From a virus: DNA of 64,000 nucleotides. Within the stretch, counting starts at the first letter, position 1, and the number at the start of each line of letters is the position of its first letter. The notes below the pieces were generated by a model. The model did no database searches and was not told where the DNA came from. It saw nothing but the letters and a program-made list of their open reading frames with translations. Below, piece by piece: positions 1-6,606 of the stretch. The stretch is taken from positions 1 through 64,000 of the IMG/VR virus record IMGVR_UViG_3300047557_002430; one strand, 5' to 3'. Position numbers and translations under genes: made by a program.

Positions 1-223
1 TATCGAACTCTGGAAACTTAAATCGACTTTCGTTTCCGGCGAATATTCTCAGATCTAGTCCTTGGGATTCTGCGATGGTGACGTCACGCAAAAGATTATC
101 CTTGGCAGCTTCGTAAGGTACGCCAAAAGATTCGCTTAGCTGTGTCTGTGCTGTTTCAAAGTCATTGAAAGCCTCAGCAGCTGTGGATGCCAATGAGACA
201 AGACTTGTAGTTTTGATGTTCAT
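1..223 (-). CDS. Hypothetical protein, C-terminus cut by window edge
   Basis: An ATG at 223 opens a leftward frame that stays open to the window edge (74 codons seen), beginning MNIKTTSLVSLASTAAEAF. The visible part is helix-prone and acidic and holds no motif I recognise. It is the most downstream visible member of the leftward small-gene array. There is no Shine-Dalgarno sequence before the start, as for most genes in this array. Function unknown. Confidence 0.6.
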   Translation of the reverse strand, partial: MNIKTTSLVSLASTAAEAFNDFETAQTQLSESFGVPYEAAKDNLLRDVTIAESQGLDLRIFAGNESRFKFPEFD

Positions 224-248
224 GGAGTTTGATGTGAAAGTGATGCAC

Positions 249-396
249 CACGTTGGGTCGGGCCGGTGCCGCCCGTGCTTACTGTAGCACGTTGGGAGTT
301 TTATGATCTTGTACTCAGCCGGGACCGGGGGAATCAAACCCCGCTCGTGCTGCGCTCAAACTCCCATTAAAAACGCAGCAGCCGTCAGGCGTCCCG
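249..396 (-). ncRNA. Candidate structured RNA with pseudoknot
   Basis: This lies in a 205-base gap with no credible ORF. Several pairings coexist: a closing stem of 320-325 with 391-396; a hairpin with a 19-base loop, 348-354 with 374-380; a tRNA T-arm-like hairpin, 327-331 with 339-342, with a 7-base loop; and a hairpin 275-279 with 286-290. The loop bases 358-366 are also perfectly complementary to 293-301 (AAACTCCCA with TGGGAGTTT), giving a possible pseudoknot. A 9-base direct repeat, CACGTTGGG, occurs at 249 and 288. Strand is inferred from the flanking leftward genes. It is not a normal tRNA: there is no D arm or anticodon arm. No known RNA family was recognised. Confidence 0.35.
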
Positions 397-428
397 CTGT
401 CCTTACCATTCTAGAAATGTAAAGGAGA

Positions 429-611
429 TTACTTCTTAGGGTAAACCGCAATTAAGTGTTTCTTAAATGTGGGATTTTCCTTAAGAGCTTCAGTCTTAGC
501 TTGTTCTGGAGTGTGCGCTTCGACTGAGAACTGATATTCCCACCCCGCTTTCCCCTTGCGGGCGAACACATCGAACTGTTTGCGCACCGTGGACATGAAC
601 CTTGTTTGCAT
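429..611 (-). CDS. Hypothetical small basic protein
   Basis: 60 residues starting at the ATG at 611; a TTG two codons upstream is possible but less likely. It is Lys-rich (ends AVYPKK) with aromatic residues around GKAGWEYQFSVEA. It resembles a small single-domain beta-alpha protein, but no family is recognised. It sits alone between two leftward intergenic regions in the early-type array. Confidence 0.5.
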   Translation of the reverse strand: MQTRFMSTVRKQFDVFARKGKAGWEYQFSVEAHTPEQAKTEALKENPTFKKHLIAVYPKK

Positions 612-820
612 GATCAAGTTGGAGGCAGTGTAATGCTATCCAGATCTGGTTACGTTTGAACCGCTTCGAATTTCCTTAAGCATTGTCATGTTGCTCACTG
701 ACATCATCTACAGATATAAAAAGTTAGCTTGGTAGACTCTGTTTATAGAATAAAGTTTTACTAAACCGGAAACACTTAACGTGATTTTCTACGTTATTAA
801 AACTTTTATGTATCTTGGCG
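612..820. other. AT-rich intergenic region
   Basis: No ORF above about 23 codons on either strand. The centre (715-810) is strongly AT-rich, with TATA-like words on the leftward strand, and probably holds the promoter for the 429..611 gene. No clear -35/-10 pair or terminator hairpin could be assigned. Confidence 0.35.
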
Positions 821-1003
821 TTAGCTCACTCGTTTGATCTGTTTATCTAGGACGGCACCGTCGTGTGCCATGGCGAATCCATCTGCAAAACCACTAGCAA
901 ACAGCATCACATCATCATCAGCGGCGAAGGTTCGCTGCGTTTCGAGTACAAGAAACTCGCCGCTGTTCGATTCGATTTCAACCTTAACGGTGTAGTAATG
1001 CAC
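821..1003 (-). CDS. Hypothetical small acidic protein
   Basis: 60 residues from a GTG start preceded by AACATC, a leader word shared with other genes of this array. The sequence alternates polar and hydrophobic residues (MHYYTVKVEIES) and then has an acidic, Ala/Phe-rich segment (FAADDDVMLFASGFADGFA). A small beta-strand plus helix fold is plausible. No known family. Confidence 0.5.
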   Translation of the reverse strand: MHYYTVKVEIESNSGEFLVLETQRTFAADDDVMLFASGFADGFAMAHDGAVLDKQIKRVS

Positions 1004-1025
1004 GATGTTCTGTAGTAATTAGTGA

Positions 1026-1340
1026 TTACGACGGCTTTCTGAACGGATTTTCAGAGGAGTATTGCTTGTAATACTCTGTCGGGTCTGCGTTAGCTATTGC
1101 CCAGATCATAAAATCTACTGAACATCCACTAAGCACATTGTTTTCGTCGAAATACACGATTGTTCGCGCCTCAGACACATCAATGAAATCCTTTTGGAGT
1201 TGAGAAAGTTGTTCGATGATGGCATCATCGACTCCGTTTGCTATCGCCTTGGCTGTCGCATCCAAGAAAGCCTTTTGCCAGTCGTCTGTAAAAGCCTGCG
1301 ATCGCTTCCAATTACTGCGATCAACATCATACATGTCCAT
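1026..1340 (-). CDS. Hypothetical protein
   Basis: 104 residues, acidic, with a helix-rich N-terminal half (AFTDDWQKAFLDATAKAIA) and a possible beta segment (RTIVYFDENNVLSG). The start ATG at 1340 follows a repetitive CAATCAATC leader. The coding strand carries one cyanobacterial-type GCGATCGC palindrome near 1298. No domain recognised. Confidence 0.55.
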   Translation of the reverse strand: MDMYDVDRSNWKRSQAFTDDWQKAFLDATAKAIANGVDDAIIEQLSQLQKDFIDVSEARTIVYFDENNVLSGCSVDFMIWAIANADPTEYYKQYSSENPFRKPS

Positions 1341-1371
1341 GATTGATTGAGATTGATGTGCGATTGATTCT

Positions 1372-1400
1372 ATTGTGTGCGGCGGCCCCGCGCAAGCGGG
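1372..1400 (-). repeat. Intergenic leader repeat: hairpin plus CACACAAT (copy 1)
   Basis: Read leftward, the hairpin CCCGC-TTGC-GCGGG (1400-1387) is followed by GGCC and CACACAAT. A near copy of the whole arrangement occurs at 5452..5481. Both sit after one small gene's stop and before the next start. There is no U-run, so this is not a standard terminator. A processing site or a promoter/leader element is possible. Confidence 0.45.
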
Positions 1401-1414
1401 ACCACCTCTATGTA

Positions 1415-1561
1415 TTAGATACGATCCATTGGACTATGAAACAGGATTAAGAATCCAATAACTGTAAAAAGGATTGCCAACGGAGGCGCTGTGGAACCAG
1501 CGAAGAACATCATCGTCAGACAAGCGAAGAATGTCCAATTAGTTTTCAGAGTTTTAGTCAT
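1415..1561 (-). CDS. Small two-helix membrane protein (holin-like size)
   Basis: 48 residues starting MTKTLKTNWTFF. The ATG at 1561 lies just after the stop of the upstream L,D-transpeptidase gene, so the two are probably co-translated; longer in-frame starts would lie inside that gene. Two hydrophobic segments (about residues 9-22 and 25-41) predict a membrane hairpin ending HSPMDRI. Size, topology and linkage to peptidoglycan-active genes make a holin or antiholin role possible, but nothing proves it. Confidence 0.5.
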   Translation of the reverse strand: MTKTLKTNWTFFACLTMMFFAGSTAPPLAILFTVIGFLILFHSPMDRI

Positions 1562-1563
1562 GG

Positions 1564-2307
1564 CTAGGACTTGACGGTAAGTCTTTGAATGTTGAAGTGT
1601 TTGATCCATGTGACGAGCTTTACTGTTGCGTCTGCCGATTCCAAACCTATACATCCGGACGTTCCTGATTCGCCATTAGTTTTACCCCACGAAGGATCTT
1701 GGTGAAGGCCAAGCGCTGATCTGTTTGTATTAAACAGAGGCGTAATCGGAACCCAATAACCGCGACCCAGTTCTGGATCTTCGAACGGCGCCGTGGCAAT
1801 CCCCCCACGATCTATTGAGTATGTGCCTGTAGGTAAAGGAGATTTGTTGCCCGCGATATTACGGTTCGCGGTTTGCTTAGATGCCCGGCCAGTAAGTGCA
1901 GGCAAGGACTCTAAGACTTGGCCTTCCTTAGTTACAAGCTCTAGAACCCAGATGGGATCGTTTGTCTTAGGTACAAGTTTGTCTGTGCGCCTCAGTACAA
2001 GCTGCGCCGATGGAGTTGAGCTATAGCCAGGAGGCTTGAATCCAGGTTTATACATAATTTCCGGGCGCGCAGAGCCTGGCAGCGGAGGAAATCCTGGCTC
2101 TGTACTTGCATCCAGCGGCAGAGAACCTTGAGGCGCAGTTCCATTTAATTCCTGTTTGGTTTGTTGTAAAAGTTGTGCGTACATGATGTCTTGCATGTGC
2201 GCATCGCGTTGATTGTGATGTGCAATAAGATTGCCTGCAGCAGTTACAGCTATAGCCGTAACACTGCCTGCAGCAAGAGATAAAGCTGCAATCATTGGGA
2301 GTTTCAT
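1564..2307 (-). CDS. L,D-transpeptidase (YkuD-like) with N-terminal membrane segment
   Basis: 247 residues. An N-terminal hydrophobic segment (about 4-25) is a signal anchor, followed by a Pro-rich linker (about 55-100) and a C-terminal YkuD-type domain. The signature is visible as HQDPSWGK (His near 202) and SGTSGCIGL (Cys near 219), matching the HxxxxxxxS(H/T)GC(I/V) active site. Such enzymes make or cut 3-3 peptidoglycan cross-links, or attach proteins, in the periplasm. It lies with RlpA-like and SH3 proteins, suggesting control of the host wall during infection or lysis. Family assignment is fairly sure; the in vivo role is inferred. Confidence 0.8.
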   Translation of the reverse strand: MKLPMIAALSLAAGSVTAIAVTAAGNLIAHHNQRDAHMQDIMYAQLLQQTKQELNGTAPQGSLPLDASTEPGFPPLPGSARPEIMYKPGFKPPGYSSTPSAQLVLRRTDKLVPKTNDPIWVLELVTKEGQVLESLPALTGRASKQTANRNIAGNKSPLPTGTYSIDRGGIATAPFEDPELGRGYWVPITPLFNTNRSALGLHQDPSWGKTNGESGTSGCIGLESADATVKLVTWIKHFNIQRLTVKS

Positions 2308-2310
2308 GAT

Positions 2311-2766
2311 TTACATGTTGCCGGGGCCTGCTGACCCCGACCGATAATACGCTGGCGGTGCCGGAGCATCTAGGTCTCCTGGCCCACGTGGCGGTGGCGG
2401 TGGGGATGCTGGCGCAGGCTGAGGGGCAGGGGCTGGCTGAGGGGTCGGAGCGACATAGGTTTGCTGAGGTTTCGGCTCTACATATGTAGGTTCCGATTGT
2501 TGTTGTGATTGTTGTGTTTGTTGCTGAGATTGCGTAGTTTGCACGGTAGACGTACCACCGGACAAGGGAGGTTGTCGCCCTTCTTTTACAGCTTTCTGAT
2601 ACTCTTGCCGCGAACGTTGTTGCGGCGTGGGTTCCATCTTTGCTGCAGGATCTGGGCCGTTGTTGGGTAGGAATCCTCCCACGATCATTTGCAGGATGTA
2701 TAAAACAAGAGAGGCCCCGATAAATGCAACGGAGCCTACGAACACTAAAAATAATTTGTGTTTCAT
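2311..2766 (-). CDS. Membrane-anchored Pro/Gln-rich periplasmic protein (spanin-like architecture)
   Basis: 151 residues. One N-terminal transmembrane segment (about 5-30) is followed by a low-complexity periplasmic tail: charged (about 40-65), a Gln-rich stretch with QSQQQTQQSQQQS (about 75-90), then a proline-rich part with PAPAPQPAPASPPPPPRGP. No enzymatic motif. A single anchor plus a stiff Pro-rich tail is reminiscent of spanins or TonB-like spacers that cross the periplasm. It lies 3 bases upstream of the L,D-transpeptidase gene. Function is inferred from architecture only. Confidence 0.6.
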   Translation of the reverse strand: MKHKLFLVFVGSVAFIGASLVLYILQMIVGGFLPNNGPDPAAKMEPTPQQRSRQEYQKAVKEGRQPPLSGGTSTVQTTQSQQQTQQSQQQSEPTYVEPKPQQTYVAPTPQPAPAPQPAPASPPPPPRGPGDLDAPAPPAYYRSGSAGPGNM

Positions 2767-2808
2767 TTAGTGAGAGCGCCTATTGGCAAGGAGGAAGTTT
2801 TCTGTGCT

Positions 2809-3078
2809 TTACCTGCATAAGTAATCGGCTCGTGCCCATCCTACAAGACCGTTGTACTCTACGTGATACCAGCGCATTCCATCACCGCCCCAGACCCAAT
2901 TAATGACGCGGATGTATTCGTTGTTTCGAATCGACGCAATGATGTAGTTACTGCGTGAGGGACCGTTTCGTAGATTTACTGAACTGTTGGGATCGTGTGT
3001 GCACGTTGTGGCCCATTGGGCTTGCGCTGGCAAGCAGAATCCCAGCGAAACAAGAAAAACGAATAAAGCTTTCTTCAC
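2809..3078 (-). CDS. Secreted bacterial SH3-domain protein
   Basis: 89 residues from a GTG start. The signal peptide is clear (KKALFVFLVSLGFCLPAQA, cleavage after AQA). The rest is one SH3b-type domain, seen as VNLRNGPS near residues 34-41 and GWARADYLC at the C-terminus. Cys near 26 and 88 could form a disulfide. SH3b domains commonly bind peptidoglycan, which fits the neighbouring envelope genes. Confidence 0.75.
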   Translation of the reverse strand: MKKALFVFLVSLGFCLPAQAQWATTCTHDPNSSVNLRNGPSRSNYIIASIRNNEYIRVINWVWGGDGMRWYHVEYNGLVGWARADYLCR

Positions 3079-3103
3079 AGTTGCGTTAGTTACGTGTTTG
3101 TTG

Positions 3104-3142
3104 GCGCCTGGGAGGCGCAGAAAATTATGATAGGAGCCTCCC
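3104..3142 (-). other. Alternative hairpins between small genes
   Basis: After the stop of the 3143..3487 gene, GGGAGGC (3142-3136) can pair with GCCTCCC (3116-3110). Bases 3104-3109 can instead pair with 3113-3118 in a tighter hairpin, so the two folds compete. No U-run follows. It may be a weak attenuator or an mRNA-stabilising element. Confidence 0.25.
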
Positions 3143-3487
3143 TTATTGCTGGAAGGCAGGTAGCTCTGGCTGCGTGGTTACTTTAACTACTTCGCCACAC
3201 ACCTCTGAAGGATTAAATGCTTTCCACTTATTGAATTCGGAGATCGTTACATTTACACGAACAGCGTGTAGGTTTGTCCAAGTGGCAAAGGGTTTGTGTA
3301 GCTGATACAAACCTCCCCAATCGTGTCCTTCATTGAACACCGCTGCAACGTGTCCATACTCTCCCAAGCAGACAATTAGTCGGCGAGGATTACCATTGGC
3401 ATCGTTAGATGTGCAGATGTGGAGCACGTTGTTAACGCGCCGCACGTTGTTGTCTGCGCTGTAGTGAAGAAAGAACTGAGTGTTCAT
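3143..3487 (-). CDS. Hypothetical protein
   Basis: 114 residues, mixed alpha/beta, with no motif recognised. The start ATG at 3487 overlaps the end of the upstream gene (3484..3732) by four bases, so they are translationally coupled. Segments such as RRLIVCLGEYGHVAAVF suggest a beta-strand core. Confidence 0.55.
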   Translation of the reverse strand: MNTQFFLHYSADNNVRRVNNVLHICTSNDANGNPRRLIVCLGEYGHVAAVFNEGHDWGGLYQLHKPFATWTNLHAVRVNVTISEFNKWKAFNPSEVCGEVVKVTTQPELPAFQQ

Positions 3488-3732
3488 GGCTGGTAGTTGT
3501 CGAGTTTGTTGCGGAGTTGTGCAGACTCTTTAAGTAATTGCTTGCCGTAGGTTAGCTCTACATACAAGCAGAGTTGTTCTGCTGCGTTTAGATGCCTAGG
3601 TTCCCACGGTTCTTCATTGAACACGTCGGCCTGATACTTAATAGCCTCGGACAATAATGCTGGCGGGATAAGATCCAACAGGGCTTCGATGGCTTGAGGT
3701 ACGAACTCATGTACACACTTTGTGTTGATCAT
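3484..3732 (-). CDS. Hypothetical acidic protein
   Basis: 82 residues, predominantly helical and acidic (ALLDLIPPALLSEAIKYQAD). Lies in a four-gene leftward run with stop/start overlaps (3143 to 4171). No family recognised. Confidence 0.5.
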   Translation of the reverse strand: MINTKCVHEFVPQAIEALLDLIPPALLSEAIKYQADVFNEEPWEPRHLNAAEQLCLYVELTYGKQLLKESAQLRNKLDNYQP

Positions 3733-3734
3733 TG

Positions 3735-3917
3735 TTAGAGAGAAGCGCGATAGTCTGCGTGGATGGTGTGGATGAGATCGTTTATCTCATCACATGTAGG
3801 GTCATCGTTCGTTAGGCGATCCATGATCATCTCCGCTAGGGTCTCGGTGTCATAGCGTGAATCACAATCCTGACCTGATTGATACAAGTAACTAACGATG
3901 TCGCTGACCTCAATCAT
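3735..3917 (-). CDS. Hypothetical acidic mini-protein
   Basis: 60 residues, strongly acidic (many Asp) and helical. Overlaps the upstream gene 3914..4171 by an ATGA-type junction. No motif. Could be a small inhibitor or adaptor, but nothing visible supports a specific role. Confidence 0.5.
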   Translation of the reverse strand: MIEVSDIVSYLYQSGQDCDSRYDTETLAEMIMDRLTNDDPTCDEINDLIHTIHADYRASL

Positions 3918-4171
3918 TTGAGCCCTCCGTTGTTAATGAAGTCTTTGCAGTTCGGTACGGTGTCGAAGGTTCCGATGACTACGGTTACTTCGATTACATC
4001 ACCATCTTCTAAATGGATGGGTGTAAACTTGCGCAACTCGTAGCCCTGCTGATACCTACTCTCTGTGATCTCGCCGACAAGATCATCATCGACGTAGATT
4101 AATTCTCTGAACCATACAATGTCACTGTCGTAATAGGTGCGCATGAACCGATAGGCTGGTGTCTCAATCAT
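3914..4171 (-). CDS. Hypothetical protein
   Basis: 85 residues from ATG 4171, preceded by GATC directly before the start. Aromatic and acidic, beta-rich (DIVWFRELIYVDDDLVGEI). Coupled by overlap to the next gene. No recognised family. Confidence 0.5.
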   Translation of the reverse strand: MIETPAYRFMRTYYDSDIVWFRELIYVDDDLVGEITESRYQQGYELRKFTPIHLEDGDVIEVTVVIGTFDTVPNCKDFINNGGLK

Positions 4172-4173
4172 GA

Positions 4174-4434
4174 TCAGTAATACATGCGGCGGTATTCATG
4201 GGCGATAGTCCAGGCGGGATTAACTGCTGCTGCGCCTGTCTCATCAGGTAGGCACGGACGTACATCATCGGCGTATACGTAGCCGAAACCTTTATAGTTT
4301 CCTGTCGCTTGCAGGACATGCTCAAGCGAATCGGAAAGTCCACGCTTGTGCATAGGTGTGAGCCAAGCAGATACAAGCTGCTTGTTTACCCAATCCTTAA
4401 AGTCTTGGACGTTGAGAGTCTTACGTCGGGGCAT
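4174..4434 (-). CDS. Hypothetical protein
   Basis: 86 residues using the ATG at 4434, which is preceded by AACATC as in sister genes; a start at 4503 would overlap the upstream RlpA-like gene by 35 bases. Mixed basic/acidic, with a helical segment (SDSLEHVLQATGN). No motif recognised. Confidence 0.5.
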   Translation of the reverse strand: MPRRKTLNVQDFKDWVNKQLVSAWLTPMHKRGLSDSLEHVLQATGNYKGFGYVYADDVRPCLPDETGAAAVNPAWTIAHEYRRMYY

Positions 4435-4468
4435 GATGTTAATGGGAGTTTGTGTCGCTGTGGTTATA

Positions 4469-4786
4469 TCAGTAGCTGATGTGAACCGTTGCAATACCGT
4501 CAAGCGGTACGCCTAACCTATAGGCAGCACCGGCAGACAAATCAATAGAATTACAATCACAGCGATCTGTAATAGGTACAGTGAGAACACGTCCGTTATG
4601 TCGAACACGCACTTGTGTGCCACATTCCAACCATGGGTGCGCTGCTGATATGCCCCAGTGTTGATACACTTGGCCGCAATATGTCACGCGGGAGTGATAC
4701 CATTCATGGTAAACAGTTGCTGTAACTGGGCGAGCACTGGCTGGACTTGTGAGTAGCAAAGGAAACAATAGGAGCAAACGTTTCAT
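4469..4786 (-). CDS. RlpA-like double-psi beta-barrel secreted protein
   Basis: 105 residues. Signal peptide MKRLLLLFPLLLTSPASA, then a single compact RlpA-type double-psi beta-barrel. The signature is VPITDRCDCNSIDLSAGAA (about 70-88), with the conserved Asp in TDR (about residue 74) and the family's later 'DLS..A...LG....G...V' pattern. RlpA family proteins cleave or bind denuded glycan strands in the periplasm. Extra Cys pairs (near 37, 55, 75 and 77) suggest disulfides. With the L,D-transpeptidase and SH3 proteins it forms an envelope-remodelling cluster. Good family confidence; catalytic activity unproven. Confidence 0.78.
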   Translation of the reverse strand: MKRLLLLFPLLLTSPASARPVTATVYHEWYHSRVTYCGQVYQHWGISAAHPWLECGTQVRVRHNGRVLTVPITDRCDCNSIDLSAGAAYRLGVPLDGIATVHISY

Positions 4787-4814
4787 GTGATGTTAAGGTG
4801 ATTGTGTGAGTCGA

Positions 4815-5108
4815 TTAGTTACAGGATTCCGGCTCAAGTTCCTCGCAGTCGTCTACAAGTAAGCCAGCCCACGAGACAAACGCAACCTGGCACAAACCTT
4901 GCGGGCGGATTGTATAGCCGTCCCCCTCATTCTGTACGTCACAGCGCAAACCAGACCAACCTAGCTCAGCCTTAGCGCGACGAATCACACCGACACGCGT
5001 GAGCGACTCGTGGGTGATGATCTGCGAGCGGTTGACCCAGGAGTAGTTAGCCTCGCCTCCAAACGTATCGGTGTGCGTTACATCCCAGCAATTAAAGTTG
5101 TTTGACAT
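4815..5108 (-). CDS. Hypothetical protein
   Basis: 97 residues starting MSNNFNCWDVTHTD at ATG 5108, directly preceded by the CACACAATCACATC leader. Beta-rich with several Trp and Cys. The pattern RVGVIRRAKAELGWSGLRC is distinctive but not a family I can name. An upstream in-frame start was rejected because it would include the leader. Confidence 0.55.
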   Translation of the reverse strand: MSNNFNCWDVTHTDTFGGEANYSWVNRSQIITHESLTRVGVIRRAKAELGWSGLRCDVQNEGDGYTIRPQGLCQVAFVSWAGLLVDDCEELEPESCN

Positions 5109-5146
5109 GATGTGATTGTGTGTTGGTGTTGTTATCGTTGAATTAA

Positions 5147-5431
5147 TTAGGCTTCTGGCCATTGGTAGCAGTCAGGAACTTCCCATAGGTCTTCATCTTG
5201 ATGTAGACGCCACGTAACATCATCGCTCACAATGTGTGCGTTATCGAGAATAGATTGCCATGCTTCCCAATACCATTCATGATCTGGGCCCTGCTGACAA
5301 ATTTGCACGTCTTTATAATCTACGCCGATACAGTTAGCCCGGTATTCGTCAACGTCGTTGCAAAACAGTTGCGGAATGTAGATACCGTGACCGCTAGATA
5401 ACACAAGATTAGGCTCAAAACGGATTGTCAT
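5147..5431 (-). CDS. Hypothetical acidic Trp-rich protein
   Basis: 94 residues, very acidic, with Trp/Tyr clusters (GPDHEWYWEAWQSILDNAH). The start at 5431 is preceded by a CACACAATCA leader and a hairpin. Low charge and many aromatics recall small phage DNA mimics or inhibitors of host enzymes, but this is speculation. No known family. Confidence 0.5.
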   Translation of the reverse strand: MTIRFEPNLVLSSGHGIYIPQLFCNDVDEYRANCIGVDYKDVQICQQGPDHEWYWEAWQSILDNAHIVSDDVTWRLHQDEDLWEVPDCYQWPEA

Positions 5432-5451
5432 GGCGTTAATGATGCTGGTTT

Positions 5452-5481
5452 GATTGTGTGAGTTGGCCCCGCGTTAGCGGG
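5452..5481 (-). repeat. Intergenic leader repeat: hairpin plus CACACAAT (copy 2)
   Basis: Read leftward: CCCGC-TAAC-GCGGG (5481-5468), then GGCC and CACACAATC (5460-5452), 20 bases before the ATG at 5431. Nearly identical in layout to 1372..1400. Additional CACACAATC copies without the hairpin are at 4800..4808 and 5114..5122. Confidence 0.5.
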
Positions 5482-5486
5482 AGGGA

Positions 5487-5654
5487 TTAACGTTCAGCCC
5501 ACGCCTTTGTAGGCTTGCGTGAGACATAGTGCCAAGCTGTAGGGTCCGCCACGTTATACTCGCGGCAGACTTCACATGCCTCTCTGTATGTTGTTAGCTC
5601 GTCAACAGTTTCTATATTGTTGCGAGACTCGCGGCGTTGAATGTAGAACGGCAT
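5487..5654 (-). CDS. Hypothetical 55-residue protein
   Basis: A short leftward ORF with an ATG at 5654 preceded by GATCATC, reading MPFYIQRRESRNNIETVDEL and ending RKPTKAWAER. Composition and leader match the neighbouring small genes, and it fills an otherwise empty 160-base gap, so it is probably real. Helical with two Cys. Function unknown. Confidence 0.55.
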   Translation of the reverse strand: MPFYIQRRESRNNIETVDELTTYREACEVCREYNVADPTAWHYVSRKPTKAWAER

Positions 5655-5659
5655 GATGA

Positions 5660-6007
5660 TCAACCTCGGACAAAGTGATGGATGGAGTTAGATTCGATCT
5701 CCCAATCTTGCTCTTCGATTGCGTGGGCAAACCATGTATGATTCTTCTGGTAGATACCAGCGCCGCACAACTCACGCAGCAGTGCATTTAGCCGCGACTT
5801 AGTTGTAGGTGTCTGCCAGCCGCAATCGCAGATTGATACAAGATCCGGCGTAACTTGTGCGATGCGATTGTTATGCAGGAAGACATTGATCCGTTCAATC
5901 ACTCGCTCACCGTGGGCGAAGTAAGTTACTTCTACCCGCGTGTTGCTGTTACGCCAATCCTTGCGGTTGTAGATGGCGGAAAGCATTTGCTTCTCAATGG
6001 CGCGCAT
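5660..6007 (-). CDS. Hypothetical protein with possible DNA-binding helices
   Basis: 115 residues. The N-terminal half is beta-rich (RVEVTYFAHGERVIERINVF). It is followed by TPTTKSRLNALLRELCGAGI, which could be a helix-turn-helix-like region, then an aromatic stretch. This layout recurs in small cyanophage early proteins I have seen, but I cannot name the family. It has the long conserved leader CACACCTACCTGA-N2-ATCATC before the start. Confidence 0.5.
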   Translation of the reverse strand: MRAIEKQMLSAIYNRKDWRNSNTRVEVTYFAHGERVIERINVFLHNNRIAQVTPDLVSICDCGWQTPTTKSRLNALLRELCGAGIYQKNHTWFAHAIEEQDWEIESNSIHHFVRG

Positions 6008-6011
6008 GATG

Positions 6012-6028
6012 ATTCTCAGGTAGGTGTG
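6012..6028 (-). repeat. Conserved leader CACACCTACCTGA (copy 1)
   Basis: The region upstream of the 6007 start reads CACACCTACCTGA, two variable bases, then ATCATCATG. The same arrangement precedes the 6570 start. TGATCTAA also occurs at 6041, a word found in tandem in the noncoding region near 7012. Confidence 0.5.
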
Positions 6029-6059
6029 ATGTCGAAGATGTGATCTAATTAATTACAAG

Positions 6060-6314
6060 TTAGTCGGAGCTGATGGATACCTCCAGTAACTCACCAATAG
6101 GCTGTTTAAGTAACGCAGCCTTGGCTTCCATAACTGTGGAAAACTTACCAAGACGCTTCTTAACAACCTTGCAGTCACTAAACTTATACACAACTGCAGA
6201 GTATTTATCCTCTGAGTCCATATTCCTGGCGATGTGGCCTATTATCGTGTCGTTAAGTTTGACGGTAAGCCAATACAGACCAGGGACTTCATTCCAGAGT
6301 TCAAAGTTAATCAT
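6060..6314 (-). CDS. Hypothetical protein
   Basis: 84 residues, beta-rich N-terminal half (GLYWLTVKLNDTIIGHIAR) and basic centre (CKVVKKRLGKF). Looks like a compact single-domain protein. The start is preceded by ATCAAACC. No family recognised. Confidence 0.5.
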   Translation of the reverse strand: MINFELWNEVPGLYWLTVKLNDTIIGHIARNMDSEDKYSAVVYKFSDCKVVKKRLGKFSTVMEAKAALLKQPIGELLEVSISSD

Positions 6315-6363
6315 GGTTTGATCTCGATGTTAAATGGATTTGCTGTGTGTGTTGCTGTGATGA

Positions 6364-6570
6364 TCAGTTAGCTTTGATCAGTTTGTACTCTTGAATATTG
6401 TAGTAGGCGTTTGTATCTGCGCTGTAGCTACGTAGACGCTTAATCTCATTCTGTGCGCCTTTGTAAGACTTAAAGAATTGATGATTCCATCGACCGTTAG
6501 TCTTAACGGCTACGCAGTGTGTTGCGTTCTTCTCAACCTGGCGGCCAGTTGCGAGTGTGAAAGTGTTCAT
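6364..6570 (-). CDS. Hypothetical basic protein
   Basis: 68 residues, basic, with an N-terminal beta hairpin (FTLATGRQVEKN) and a helical basic segment (KGAQNEIKRLRSYS). It has the long conserved leader. Possibly nucleic-acid binding from charge; not recognised. Confidence 0.5.
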   Translation of the reverse strand: MNTFTLATGRQVEKNATHCVAVKTNGRWNHQFFKSYKGAQNEIKRLRSYSADTNAYYNIQEYKLIKAN

Positions 6571-6574
6571 GATG

Positions 6575-6591
6575 ATGGTCAGGTAGGTGTG
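6575..6591 (-). repeat. Conserved leader CACACCTACCTGA (copy 2)
   Basis: Matches the leader upstream of 5660..6007 at all but about two positions from CACACC through the start codon. This is too long to be a Shine-Dalgarno-type coincidence. Confidence 0.5.
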
Positions 6592-6606
6592 CTGTTGTTG
6601 TGATGA

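Noticed and set aside
301-400. tRNA gene on the leftward strand
   Set aside because: An acceptor-like stem and a T-arm-like hairpin exist, but there is no D arm, no anticodon arm and the T-loop lacks the conserved C.
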